From the NCBI GenBank assembly GCA_001600635.1, contig BCKL01000003.1, forward strand, positions 757,923 to 821,922: 64,000 nt of DNA, written 5' to 3'. Position 1 is the stretch's first letter. Every line of letters begins with the position of its first letter. Source of the DNA: Leucosporidium creatinivorum (Eukaryota > Basidiomycota > Microbotryomycetes > Leucosporidiales > Leucosporidiaceae). Below are positions 10,852 to 21,902 of the stretch, piece by piece. The notes below the pieces were generated by a model that saw only the letters and a program-made list of their open reading frames with translations, had not been told where the DNA came from and searched no databases. The translations under genes were made by a program, and so were the position numbers.

Positions 10852-12891
10852 CTACTCGAGGATGGGGCTGGCCTCGCCGCTATTGTAGGCGTCAGGCAAC
10901 GCCGCCTGCCTCCGCCTATAAGCATCCCAACGTTTCTTCCCCTCGACCAACAACTCCTCCCTCCTCGCCGCCGAGGTCTTGCTATCCCTCCTTGCGAGCG
11001 TAACGGCCGGTCTTTCGACCCCGCCTCCTCCTGCTCGGACCACTCCCAACGCCTCCTCCAAGCTCGACCCGGCCGTCCCCTCCGCTCCACCGCTCGCTCC
11101 AATAACTACATTCACTTCCCCGTCAGGCTCCCTCCCTCCCCCTCCCGCGCCTTCCACTCCCACGCCCGCTCCTCCCAAGCCTTCCCTCGGCGTAAGCACA
11201 AACCCCACCTCCTCCAACAACCCTCTGCAATCCCTAACCAACCTCCTCGGCCACCACTCGATCGTACCACTATCCCTCAGATCCATGTGCACCATGCTCG
11301 CCGTCGTCGACAAGGGCATCGTCGGCCAACTGGACGAGAAGGACCCGCCGAGGCTCCGAGTGGGAGCGGCGCCGTAGTGCGAGGTGGTCGCGCTGTAGGA
11401 TGGCGAGGGGAAGGCGAGTGGACCGTAGAGACCTGTTGTGAGGCAGAGTTGGGCGTCGGGGACACATTCGACCAGCTCTTTGACGAGCGAGCGGATCTCG
11501 GAGAGGAGATCGACGTCGGTTGGGCGAGGAGGTTGGCTGAGTTGCGAGGTTGAGGGGAGGGGAGTCGAGGTGGAAGGTGGGGATGGAGTATTGGGTTCGA
11601 GTGCGAGGGAGACGGAGGAATTGGAGGTTGAGACCGAGGCGGAGGAAGGCGTGGTTGGCGGTTGTGAGGAAGGAGCATGGGCGTCGGCCGAGCGGATGTA
11701 GTGCTCTAGAGCGTCGATGAGCTCGAGCAGCAGCTGCAGCTCTACTCCTGCTCGTCTACCCGAGTTGAGCGACCGTGCCAGTCGTTTCCGTAATGGAGCG
11801 AGCGGGTTGAGGGAGGCGGTGAGGGTCGAGCGATTGACCGAGGGTGATGAGAGGGCGTAGGAGATTAGGTTGGGTTGGGAAGTGGCGTGTGTCCGTCCAG
11901 GTGACAGAGAAGACGACGAGCTACCCCGCGAGGTCCACATATCGAGCGGCACGTCGCTACTCACGCTCCCCTTGCGCCGAATCCGATCCGGCGGCGCCGA
12001 AGCAGCTTCCATCTCCCTTGCCCAGTTCTTCCACCCCTCCAATCCAGTTCCTTCCAGCAGACTACCTTTGGCCGACTTCGTAGATTGCGTCGAGGAGGTG
12101 TTGGTGCGTGGTCGAGGTGGAGGAGGGTACGAGTGGACCGACGAAGCGTCGGAGAAGGAGGCCGCCGAGGAGGAATCGGTCTGCTGGCGGAAGGAGGAGG
12201 ATCCGCCGCCGCCGGGAAGGAGGGGCATGCTAGCGGTACTGAGGTCGCCGATGGTGGTTCGGTCGGAGAAGGAGGAGGCGGTAGCGAGTGGGGATCCTGA
12301 AGACGAAGCGAACGAGGAGAGCGAATTCCGATTCACTCGAGAGGGGGGTCCATGAGGCGACGGCGGCGATTGCGAGAGGGAGGAGGTTGATACAGCTGAT
12401 CCTCGCCTACCCATGCTCAATGCATCCGGTGTAGGCGAAGCGCTTGTCGAGGCATGCGTCGACTGAGTCCGTCCAGACTCGGAGCGCGAGAGGCCCTGGG
12501 AAGCGTGCAGCGGGTCAGACGTAACTCGATACGCTTTGTAACATCTATTGACTTACGTAGCCCGAATCAGAGTGCCCTTCCTCGCCCATCAAGCCCGACT
12601 CACGCCCTCCCGGCTCGTCGCCTTCTTGGAACCCTTCCGGAAACAGCCTCCCTTCGTCGCTCCCTGTTCTCGCGAGCACAGGCGATGTGTTCTTGCTCTG
12701 TGCTTTGAGTGTCCCTCGTCGTAGGAAGCCCGTAGCCTTCGGCAGCGAGCCAAAGAGAGGCGAAGTTGTTGTCGGTGGGGGGCTGCGAGCCAATACAAAA
12801 GGATGAGCTCGTGTCGCTGCGTAGGATCATACTTAGCAGCTTACGTGGCCTTGCTTGAGGTCCTGGAGTCGCCCTTGCCGCCGCCGGCCAT
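10852..12891 (-). CDS. Serine-rich protein of unknown function
   Basis: Three exons: ATG 12891 reading MAGGGKGDSRTSSKA, a middle exon ending EEGHSDSGY, and a long last exon to 10852. The total is about 620 residues. The N-terminal 270 residues are Ser/Pro/Thr-rich and probably disordered. An ordered part then includes LAPLRKRLARSLNSGRRAG, VELQLLLELIDALEHYIRSA, LLSEIRSLVKELVECVPDAQ and IEWWPRRLVRDCRGLLEEVG, closing with KKRWDAYRRRQAALPDAY. Phases close at both introns (GTAAGC and GTAAGT donors). I do not recognise the family. The helices suggest a small folded core with a regulatory tail, possibly nuclear, but that is inference. Transcribed in the same direction as SWI1. Confidence 0.75.
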
Positions 12892-14007
12892 CTTGTAGCT
12901 TTACCGACTGGCAAGCGAGCTTACGGAACGCGAGCGGCTGGAGGTGAGAAGAGCGGGGAAGCGTGAGAGCTATTGAGGTGCAGCTGAAGGGTGCAGATGC
13001 CCGGCTGAGGCTCCTGTAGTGCTTGGTGGTCCTCCGTGAGCGTCAACGAGTTGTAGCAAAGTCGACGAAGTAAATGGTCCATTCCAAGCCCCGAAGCCGT
13101 TGCTGAGCCGAGAGTCTCGTGTCGTCAACTCTATCCGTTCTGAGCATTCGAATTCGCTGGTGCTCGCTTCGCCGCTAATCGTCTTCGCTTCTCTTTGTTC
13201 TTTGCCGCCGACCCACCTTCTCCCTCGCTTGGCCGCCTGGTCCGAGCTGCTCCCCTCTTCGCCGAGTATCGAGATCGCTGTAGGGTGATAGCTGCGGGAG
13301 CAGGTCTTACGCAGGCAGCTGCATGCTATACGGAGCGAGTACATACCCAGACGTCGACTCCCTACGATTAGCAGTCCTCTTCAACCCCTCCCGAGCCGAT
13401 GAACCCCCCTCGGCCGAGCTGCTTCGATGCCCTCTTCATCATCAACAGACAGCGGGGCCGTCCTTGTCGGCGACTTACCCGATCCCACTTCTTAAACACG
13501 TCCCACTCGGTCTTCGAACCTTTCGTCTTCTCCTTCTCCGTCTCAGCGACTTGCCTCAAGCCACTGGAGCCTCAGTTTCGTCTTAGTTGGCGTCTCATGT
13601 CAGGAAACAAGAGGGGGAGTCGTGGGAGGAGACTTGACGTCTATGAGAGTGCTCTTCGAAGGTGGACGATCTGTACCGGATCTGCTGCCGAGCAAATAGG
13701 CGGGGCAGGCTCGACAAGCGGCGCCGAAACCCAGCGCCGAAGTCCCCCAGAGGGCGTGCCACAAGCAGCAGACTCGCTCGCCTCTGCAGCTGTCCCACCC
13801 TCACCCAGAGCTGGTAACGAACAAGGTCTTCTACATCTGAGCGCTTTAGCTGAAACTACGAGAAAGGCGAAGGAAGAAAAGGGCTTTATAAACGGGGGGG
13901 CTTCGAGCGATGCTATACAGTAAGACGGAAACAACGGGGGGAAACGGGGCGAGAGACGAGATCTACAAGTGCTGCACGAGAAACTGAGAAAACTGAAGCG
14001 AGGACAA
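12892..14007. other. Intergenic, no supported gene
   Basis: This 1.1-kb stretch lies between two minus-strand genes. Plus-strand open frames of 87 and 174 codons overlap here (13323-13923) but show no conserved motif and no convincing splice structure. The left part should hold the promoter of the gene starting at 12891. Nothing else was recognised. Confidence 0.4.
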
Positions 14008-15371
14008 CTATGCACGACCGAGGAGGGAATCCCTGGAATCCCTGCTCCCCTGCCTCCCCCTCCCCCTCTCCTGGTACTCCCTCACGAGGCCATAATCCTC
14101 CAACACGACGCCTCCTTTCAGCTTCCTCGACAACTCCTCCACCTCGAGATTTGTCTTGGGCCGCATGCCCCGGCCTCTGACGAGGACGGGCTCGGCGCCG
14201 GGTAGCTTGACGGGCGAGGGAGAGGGAGAGAGCACAATGTTGATGTCCTCGTCGTCTTCCTCCTCTTCGATGTCCGCTTGAAAGGTATCGACCATCGCCT
14301 CCTCCTCCTCCTCCTCCTCAGCGACCTGCTGCTTGGCGCTGCCCGCCTCGCCTTCGGTAGGGCTATTCCTCCTCGTCGGCCCTTGCGGTGAAGTTGGGGG
14401 CGCTCGCACTCCCACTCCCAGGGGCGGCGAGACGCTCAAAAACCCTCCTCCTCCTCCCTGCATCTGAGCAGCCTGTTGCGCCTGCTGCAACTGCTTCTCG
14501 GCCTCCCACCTCCTCAATCGAGAGAGAAAGCCTTCCTCCTCCGCTTGCGTCGAGGTGCGGAGGGACTCGAATGCCGCGTGATGGAGGCGAGAGACCTCAT
14601 CGAGCTGGTGGTTGGATTCGTCGGGGGAGCAGGAGAGGGACGAGGCGGGCGAGGACTCGTCGCAGTCCATGGAATCGTCGAGAGGTGGGGAGGTGGAAGG
14701 AGTGATGGAAGTGAAGGGATTTGGGAAGGCCGAGGAGGAGGAAGAGGTAGGCCATCCGGATCCTTTCGAGGAAGCCGAGGTGGATGGGCTCGAGCCGAGT
14801 GACTCGTCGGCGAAGAAGGAGGAGGAGGAGCCGAGGGACCCATTCCTCAGGCGAGTCGAGGTGGAGGTGGAAGATGCGGCGGATGAGGTAGATGCAGTAA
14901 TGGGACTGCTGCTGATGATGCTGGGTAGATTGAAGGCATCGAGCGACGATTGGAACTCGAAGGCAGGCTCGAGATGACGGGAGGGGGGGGCGTTGGAGGG
15001 GAAGGTGAAGGCGGGCGAGAGGGGCGCTCGTGGGCGATCGTGCTGCTGTTGGTGTTTGTAGGTCCTTATGGCCCAAGGGTCGGCGAACTTGGCTGCAGAC
15101 GAGCCAGATGACCCCTGCATGACACAAGGCCAAACAACAAGGCAGGGGGCGGTCAGCTCTGATGGGATCGAGTACAAGGGATAGGACTCACGATCTTCCT
15201 ACAGCGCTTCTTGGCTGATCTTTTCTCATGGGAGCGGCAAGAGCGAGGGAAGAGGGCGGAATCATCGTCTGAGAGTCCGCCAGAGCGAGTACAATCGGCA
15301 GCTGGATCCGAGTTGGCGATGGCAGAGAGGGAGGAAGAGCGTCGTCGTATCCGATTTGGTCTGTGGTGCAT
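14008..15371 (-). CDS. Serine-rich nuclear-type protein of unknown function
   Basis: Two exons joined at RKI|GSSGSS (intron GTGAGT...CATGCAG with a GCTGACC branch) give about 420 residues. Exon 1 starts at ATG 15371 and holds a basic cluster EKRSAKKRCRK that looks like a nuclear localisation signal. The middle is almost entirely Ser/Pro/Thr. The C-terminal third has an acidic run of Glu, and a short ordered segment EELSRKLKGGVVLEDYGLV near the end looks like a conserved interaction motif. The protein shares a 342-base divergent promoter with the carrier gene. No family recognised. Confidence 0.72.
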
Positions 15372-15713
15372 TAGAGAGCTGAGAAAGCGAGGCCGGCGAG
15401 AGCGAGAGCGAGAGAAGCGGCGAGGAGGCAGAGAGGCGAGAGCGAGAGCTCGCTCAGCGGGCTAGGCTAAGAGCTATACCTCCTTTTCTCTACTTAAGCC
15501 TCCAACTAAGCTTGCATTCGATTACTAGTCTGTTATAATAGGTCTGACTGCTCTGCTGTCCCCCGCAAGAGCTGTGGAGAGCATATCGGAGGGGTCGCTC
15601 GACTCGACTCGCTCCCCGCCTCAGCCCTCTCCGCATCTCTCTTGCTCTCCCGCTTCTTCGTTCGTTTCGCTTTCTCTTTTTCGCTTCTCGCTGCTGGACT
15701 ACACCTCAATGGC
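15372..15713. promoter_or_regulatory. Shared divergent promoter (Ser-rich gene / mitochondrial carrier)
   Basis: The region between two divergent start codons. It has a GAGA-rich tract (about 15395-15450, repeats of GAGAGC) and, further right, a less GC-rich segment with TACTTAAGCC and TTATAATAGG, the only TATA-like sequence here. Function is inferred from position. Confidence 0.45.
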
Positions 15714-17574
15714 ATGATGGACGCTACTACAGCCACCTCTCGCACCTTACCTTCCGCCATCTCTCACGCTTCCTCGTCCACAAAGACGGCTGGGCCCAGC
15801 TGGATCATGTCCTGGACTAGGAATTCACCCTTGCCGCTGTTTCCAATCCCACCAGCTTCCGCTTTCCTCGGTGAGCTACCCCACCTACCGCCCTACATCT
15901 CAGCTTCCAAACCAGCTGACCCGAAGCGCTCCCTCCTTGCCTTCCCGATGCCGCCCTTCTCAGCCGGCGCCGTAGCAGGAGCAGCTTCACGAACAGTAGT
16001 ATCACCTCTCGAGCGACTCAAGGTGCGTTCTACCCTTGACATCCGTGCAACACCCTGGTTAGCCGTTCGAAAACAGCCGGCCGGAACTCACCTCGCTCGC
16101 CCTTCGCACTCGCCGTACACAGATCATCCTCCAAGTCCAAGGACCGAAAGCTCAGTACAAAGGTGTTATCCCTAGCTTGGCCAAGATGTGGAGGGAGGAA
16201 GGGTTCCGAGGTGAGCTTTGCTTCGCGCGCCCGTGCTTCAAGCTCCCGACGAGTCAATCGCTGGCCGGCTCGCTGACCTTGGGAACCCGCACAGGCTACA
16301 TGAGGGGTAACGGCATCAACTGCGTTCGCATCGCACCTTACTCGGCCGTCCAAGTACGCTTTCCATTCTCTGCATCCTTCCTCGCCCGAGCGGAACTCCC
16401 AGCTGACCCTTCGTCCGGTTGGGCCGGCGCTCCTCACAGTTCTCCTCCTACGAGCTCTTCAAGGGCGTGCTCGCTTCCAATGGAGCAGAGATTGATACAC
16501 CAAGACGACTGGTTGCTGGCTCGTTGGCGGGCATTTGCTCGGTCATCTCGACTTATCGTGAGGAGGCCTCTTCGCCGAGTTCCTTGAGCGCCGAGCTGAT
16601 CTTCCGGTTGACTGCAGCGCTGGATCTGGTTCGGTCAAGGCTTTCCATCGAGGTGAGCTGGCTCTGCTATCCTAATCGTCGCGTGTGGAAGCGCTGACCC
16701 CGTTCTACCCATTCGCAGTCCGCCTCGCTCGGCTCGATAGAACAGCAGCAAGGCAAGAGCACAGGCATTGCCAAGAGCACAGGTATTGTGAAGATGACTG
16801 CGTGGGTCTTACTCCGCTTGCGCATCTACCTTAGAGTAGACTGCTGACCGCGCTCCTTCTCCTTTCTGATCATCGCCGAGCAGCAAGGTCTTCCGTGAAG
16901 AAGGCGGCATTCGAGGCTTGTACCGCGGACTAACACCCACAGCACTCGGCGTTGGTGAGTCCCATCTTCTCTGCTGCTTCCTCCCTTCCTCTCTCCTTGT
17001 TGGACCTCGGCGCTGACTCGCTGTCACCCCCGATAGCACCCTACGTCGCCATCAACTTTGCCTCCTACGAGGTCTTCAAAATCTACCTCACCACCTCGGA
17101 CGGCGCACCCCCGGGCACAGCAATGAAGCTCTGCTGTGGCGCCTTGGCCGGCTCCATCTCCCAAACCGTTCGTTCTCTTCCTCTCTCCCTCCTCCCTCCC
17201 TCTTACTCACCATCTCTCTCGGGATCCAACAGCTCACCTACCCCCTCGATGTCCTCCGACGGCGGATGCAAGTCGCTGGATTGAGGAGCATGGGCTATGG
17301 GTACAACACCACTTGGGAGGCCGTGCTGCAGCTTGTAAGGACGGAGGGAGTGAGAGGGTTGTACAAGGGGATCATCCCGAATCTGTTGAAGGTCGGGCCG
17401 AGCATCGGGACGAGCTTTGCGTGAGTTTTGGTCGCGCCGAGACGGAGCAAGGGCTCGGAGCCGGACACTCGCTGACCTCTCTTCTCTCCCTGCCTTCCTT
17501 TTTAATACACCTCGAACAGCGTCTACGAATGGGTCAAGGACGTCATCGACGGCGAGCCAAGACGACTCGTCTAA
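15714..17574 (+). CDS. Mitochondrial carrier protein (YPR011C/SLC25-like)
   Basis: The spliced exons give three carrier repeats: SAGAVAGAASRTVVSPLERLK, then FRGYMRGNGINCVRIAPYSA and FSSYELFKG; the second repeat with LVAGSLAGICSV...LDLVRSRLS and GLYRGLTPTALGVAPYVAIN; the third with CCGALAGSISQTLTYPLDVL, RRRMQV and GLYKGIIPNLLKVGPSIGTS. The P-x-[DE]-x-x-[RK] signatures are visible (SPLERLK, YPLDVLRRR). The closest type by eye is the yeast YPR011C / SLC25A24-like group without EF-hands, for which APS/PAPS transport is known; the substrate here is not proven. It would sit in the inner mitochondrial membrane. The start at 15714 is the first in-frame ATG and gives a 50-residue Ser/Pro-rich N-terminus. 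At least seven introns interrupt it. Confidence 0.88.
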
Positions 17575-20179
17575 TCCCCGCTCTCCCGGCCTCCCTCGCC
17601 CTCCTCCACCCTCCTTCGGCATCATCCTCCTTCATCAGCTTCAACAGACACTTGTATCGGTAGCAGTAGTAGAGCATTCACGGTCGGGATGAGGGGAGGG
17701 GCTAGTCGCTCGTTAAGCACGCTCGTTCGGCTCGGCTCGGCGGTGGATGAGGATTTGCTGGGAGGGGAAGGGAGGGGGGGGAGCAAGGTTCGTTACTATA
17801 GGTGTACAGTTAGACTACTATCCAGACGTTGCATTAGATACCCTACGTTCTTGCTTGTTCTACATTCGGCCCATCGCAAGGATGAGATAGACTGTGCGAG
17901 CTCGGCGATCACTGCAGCCCGGCCTGCTGGCTTGCGCCCGCCTGTACTCTCGTACATGGCTTGAGCTGCTCTCACAAAGGTAATTGCGCTACTCACGAGT
18001 CTGCAGCTCACCCATCCAACCCCCCCAATTTGTTTCCTGAGAATGCCCGCCTTACGCCCGCCTGGTGGGGCGGGGCGGGGGTGGGGAGGTGGGAGGTAGG
18101 CGGGCGACCGAAGGGCGTGAGGACGAGCTGTAGAGGAGTAGGAGAGGAGAGATCTTGTTAAAAGGGATGAATGGTGCCTGTGAGGAGCAGCAGGGTGGTG
18201 TTGAAGCACACCTACGCGAAAGAGGAATGCTCGGAGGGCGATGCTTGCGACGAGCTCTCTCCGGCGAACGATCAGCTCCTTGCGCTGGTGCATGGTACTA
18301 CGGGCTCGCATATGCTCGAATCCCTTCTGCTGCTCATCCCGGGTACACTTCGTTGCACTTGCTTCCACTGAACATACCCGTGAACCCGTTCGATGAGCGG
18401 CTCGGCGCAGGTTCTCAGGGGGCTCCGGCTGCCTGCAACTCAACCTCACCACCCAAGTACCTCCAAGAGAAACGATCCTCAGCTCTGCACCTCACCACCT
18501 CCCACTTCTGACATCTCCGATTTGTTTCCTTACCTGCGGGCGGCATCGCCGCTCCTCGGGCGGTGACCTGTCGCTCGTCGAGGCTGGAGAGCATGGGATC
18601 GGTTTAAAGGGAGAGGCGGGAGGTGACTCACGAAGCTGAGTGCAGAGGGCTCTGGAGAGCTATTGAAGTGCCGAGAGCTCACGAGAGCGGTCAGAAGGGA
18701 GGCGAGCGACCTTCGGCGATGGAGCAGACGGCCGAAGGTGTGACCTGTAGACTTGCAGAGGGCCCGGAGATTGAGTACAGTGCTGTTACAGCCTGCTACG
18801 CTCAACAGGCCCCGCAAGCCTCGCCTGAGCAGAGATACGAGGCGGAGCGATGCGATTAACCGGGAAAAACCCAGGAAAGTACACGACTCAGGAAACTCTT
18901 TGAAGGCGCCGAGATGGTGACTGCAGAGGCTGTAGCTCGGCAGGGAGACTCAAAGTACTCTTGGAATACTAATTCCAGAAGTGCAGGCTATCCCGGCCTC
19001 CGCTTGCTGAGCTGAAGCCTTGAGCGTCAGCGCCGAGCAGAGTCGACCGAGGCTGCTGCCCCTCAGTGGCTAGGTCTTGGCCGTCCGTGGTACAACCAGC
19101 AAGTTCAAAGACGCATACCACTTTCCACACCTCTGCACGGTCAGCTTTGAGCCACCTCGAACGTTTCCTGACGAGGCGGAATCAATTCCATCCGCCGGCG
19201 GAAGAGTGTTCCGCCGCCTCCCCCAAGCTCTGCGCATTATGCCGGTGCATCAAGTAGGAGAGAGAAAGATACAGCTACAGTCCTCACACTCCGTGTTCAC
19301 CTCTCGCCTGTCCAGCCATCTCCTGCTCGCTCCTGCCGACCTCGGCGATGGCTTCCCGCTCCGAGAGAGAGAGCTCGCATGGCCTGTCGACGTCGAGATC
19401 TCGTCTGTTCAACTTGCTTACACTTGATGCAGAGAGCTGCACGACCGAGAGTGAAGTATGAGCTGCCTTCAAGGTGTTTCCTGGGATGTGAAGAGTGGGC
19501 ACTTTCGTCGAGAGGAGTGGCCAGAGTGCCGAGTGGAGTGGGGAGTGGGTAGACGCGTTAGAGGGAGGGCGCTGTAGAGAGGCTGACAGCGTTGCAGTGA
19601 TCAGGTTGGAGATATCTGCAGCCTCTCACTCTGAGCAGGAGGTCGCAGCTGGCGGAGGAGAAACTTGAAAGGGCTTCTCTTTGGCGCTCGCCCGAGTTGC
19701 TCGCCCGAGTTGCTCGCTGAGCGCTGTCGCAGAGCCAGAGACGGGTCCAAGGGTGGCCGAGGACATCAGTCTGATCTGTACGAGCCAATCCGGGGCTCAC
19801 TTGCCCTCACTGTGCCTCACCAGCGCCGGCCAGCCTAGCTCGGCGATCTGTGCTCCTCGCCGAGGGCCGAGGCCCGAGATCCGAGAGGTTGATGTAGATG
19901 CGAGTCCTCTGCTGCAGGTAAGCTACAAGTCGGCATAAGTGTACTTCTAGTATGCTGGATGCCATACCGAGGCTGGGTAGAGCAAAACGAGGTGTGCACT
20001 TTGGCAGTGAGCGAGAGAACCATCGCCGAGCCGGAACCCTTCCGACAGCAATATCTCGAGACTGAGGTCACCAGCAGGGGTGTCCGTCAGTCTGGGCGGT
20101 AAATTGGGATGTTGTCTATGATTTCTGTGCAAAAAAATGAAGTCCAATTACTGCGGATACATCAGAGAAGCAAAATAAA
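17575..20179. other. Gene-poor intergenic region
   Basis: 2.6 kb with no supported coding gene. The longest frame (minus, 17796-18452, 218 codons) has shuffled, Arg/Ser-rich composition and no splice or family support. The segment contains two occurrences of the TCGGCGAT motif (about 19342 and 19840) and its complement at 20021. It may hold the promoter or 3' flanks of neighbours, or non-coding transcripts that cannot be recognised by eye. Confidence 0.4.
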
Positions 20180-20262
20180 TGATGTAGCCGGGAATTGAAC
20201 CCGGGGCTAGGCAAGATGTCATCAGATGGCAATGCCCAATTTTACCACTAAACCACTACATC
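20180..20262 (-). tRNA. tRNA-Gly (GCC) with a 12-nt intron
   Basis: The minus strand folds as a full cloverleaf. Acceptor stem GATGTAG/CTACATC is 7 perfect pairs with discriminator A. The D arm carries TTTAGTGGTAAAA (A box), and the T arm is CCGGG-TTCAATT-CCCGG with B box GGTTCAATTCC. The anticodon stem GGGCA/TGCCT encloses TTGCCA, so the anticodon is GCC (20230-20228). Between A37 and T38 lie 12 extra bases (20226-20215), the canonical place for a tRNA intron removed by the tRNA splicing endonuclease. Downstream T-runs (ATTTATTTTG) fit a Pol III terminator. Confidence 0.9.
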
Positions 20263-20342
20263 TTTCGTACTTTTTTTTCTGTAGGTTGTGAATTGGCAGA
20301 GTGTCTACGGCAAACTACCTAACTCGTCCTTCACGAAACGAC

Positions 20343-21320
20343 TCATGAGCCGAAAGCCGCCGGGGCAGCGAGCTCGGATCCAGCCGGCGAGGTAATGGGT
20401 NNNNNNNNNNNNNNNNNNNNNNNNNNNNNNNNNNNNNNNNNNNNNNNNNNNNNNNNNNNNNNNNNNNNNNNNNNNNNNNNNNNNNNNNNNNNNNNNNNNN
20501 NNNNNNNNNNNNNNNNNNNNNNNNNNNNNNNNNNNNNNNNNNNNNNNNNNNNNNNNNNNNNNNNNNNNNNNNNNNNNNNNNNNNNNNNNNNNNNNNNNNN
20601 NNNNNNNNNNNNNNNNNNNNNNNNNNNNNNNNNNNNNNNNNNNNNNNNNNNNNNNNNNNNNNNNNNNNNNNNNNNNNNNNNNNNNNNNNNNNNNNNNNNN
20701 NNNNNNNNNNNNNNNNNNNNNNNNNNNNNNNNNNNNNNNNNNNNNNNNNNNNNNNNNNNNNNNNNNNNNNNNNNNNNNNNNNNNNNNNNNNNNNNNNNNN
20801 NNNNNNNNNNNNNNNNNNNNNNNNNNNNNNNNNNNNNNNNNNNNNNNNNNNNNNNNNNNNNNNNNNNNNNNNNNNNNNNNNNNNNNNNNNNNNNNNNNNN
20901 NNNNNCGACCTTCTGACGAAGCTCGGCCGCCGAGAACGGTCGAGAGAGCTCGTAGAAAGTGTAGGTGGTGCGCCGAGGTAGTGTCGGGGTTGGGAGGGTA
21001 GCTGGTGGTGTTGCCGAGGTGGGGAGGAGGCGGGCGAGTTGAGGGTGGTTAGTCGCGGCGGAGGTGAAGGAGTGGAGGGAGCGGGATTGGGCGTAGATGG
21101 GNGGGGGGGNGAGAGGGAGGAGGCTGGAGGTTGGGGTAGCGCGTCGGAGGTAGAGTTGGAAGATGGAGGTGAAGCTGGAGAGGTTCGTATGTACAGCAGG
21201 GAATCTAGGGCCTTTGGGAGCTGCTGGGGAGTCTGTATCTCGATTTTTGACAATCCGCACTTCAAACGCCGATTTGAACACCTTGCACTGCACTAGAACC
21301 CCCCTCCGATTTTTAACAAC
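20343..21320 (-). CDS. Possible gene interrupted by the assembly gap
   Basis: Right of the gap, the minus-strand frame reads a Ser/Pro/Thr-rich stretch like a mitochondrial presequence (YAQSRSLHSFTSAATNHPQL), then RTTYTFYELSRPFSAAELRQ running into the Ns. FYEL...AAELRQ resembles the first helix of a J domain, but the HPD motif would lie in the gap, so this is only a guess. The start is unclear; the first ATG in frame is near 21330. Left of the gap the frame could end at 20343 or, in another frame, at 20315. Confidence 0.35.
   Translation of the reverse strand, partial: VVKNRRGVLVQCKVFKSAFEVRIVKNRDTDSPAAPKGPRFPAVHTNLSSFTSIFQLYLRRATPTSSLLPLXPXPIYAQSRSLHSFTSAATNHPQLARLLPTSATPPATLPTPTLPRRTTYTFYELSRPFSAAELRQKVXXXXXXXXXXXXXXXXXXXXXXXXXXXXXXXXXXXXXXXXXXXXXXXXXXXXXXXXXXXXXXXXXXXXXXXXXXXXXXXXXXXXXXXXXXXXXXXXXXXXXXXXXXXXXXXXXXXXXXXXXXXXXXXXXXXXXXXXXXXXXXXXXXXXXXXXXXXXXXXXXXXXXXXXXPITSPAGSELAAPAAFGS
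20401..20905. other. Assembly gap (505 N)
   Basis: An unbroken run of N. Two further single Ns at about 21102 and 21110 sit in a G-rich homopolymer, so the region is hard to sequence. Any open frame spanning it is an artefact of translating N. Confidence 0.99.
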
Positions 21321-21902
21321 ATGCCAGAACATTGCACCACAAGGGCCGAGCACCCCGGAGACCTGAAATGACCTCTGTAACGAGCTAGAGCCCGCCGTAT
21401 CGCCGAACCATTCGCGGATCTCGGTGATGGCGGCTAGGCGGCTGGGAGTGGGGCTCCTGTGCTACGGTGGGTCAGTGGAGGGCACTGATGATTTATACAA
21501 GTATGATCCGTGCTCGAGCGGACTCTGGAGAGCGCCCCAACAGCCAGCAGAGCGGCAGCAAGGGGTCGTCTCCGCCGAGCAGCTCGCGTGCCGCTGGCTG
21601 AAACCGCGCCTGTACACCGAGGCAAGCTGCAGAGGGCAATGTAGGTTGACTAAACTACGCCGCACATCTCCAGTAGCCACGAAAGCATGTCACGATCTCA
21701 GCAGCTTCCTCCGAACCTCCGCCGAGCTCGCTACTCACCTCGGTCACGGGAGCATCCTTGACCCTCGCCGAATTAGCACACTACTCATCAACACATTTCA
21801 GGAGCATTGCCTCCCTCTCTGCGAAGTCAGAAGGAACAGGAGTCACGGCTCGGGCAGCGGCGACTTCCCAACGAAGCGCTCCTCTCTCTGCTGCCACACT
21901 CG
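20906..21902. other. Right flank of gap and upstream region of the PAQR gene
   Basis: The first 400 bases overlap the possible interrupted gene. From about 21370 to 21902 only short unsupported frames are seen, so this should be the promoter and 5' leader of the plus-strand PAQR gene. No motif was identified with confidence. Confidence 0.35.

Noticed and set aside
13323-13923. Plus-strand frames of 87 and 174 codons
   Set aside because: No motif, no coherent composition and no splice partners.
17796-18452. 218-codon minus-strand frame
   Set aside because: Shuffled Arg/Ser-rich composition, no family pattern; typical of chance frames in GC-rich DNA.
20315-21265. Long open frames across the Ns
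   Set aside because: Their length comes from translating N; only the flanks are informative.
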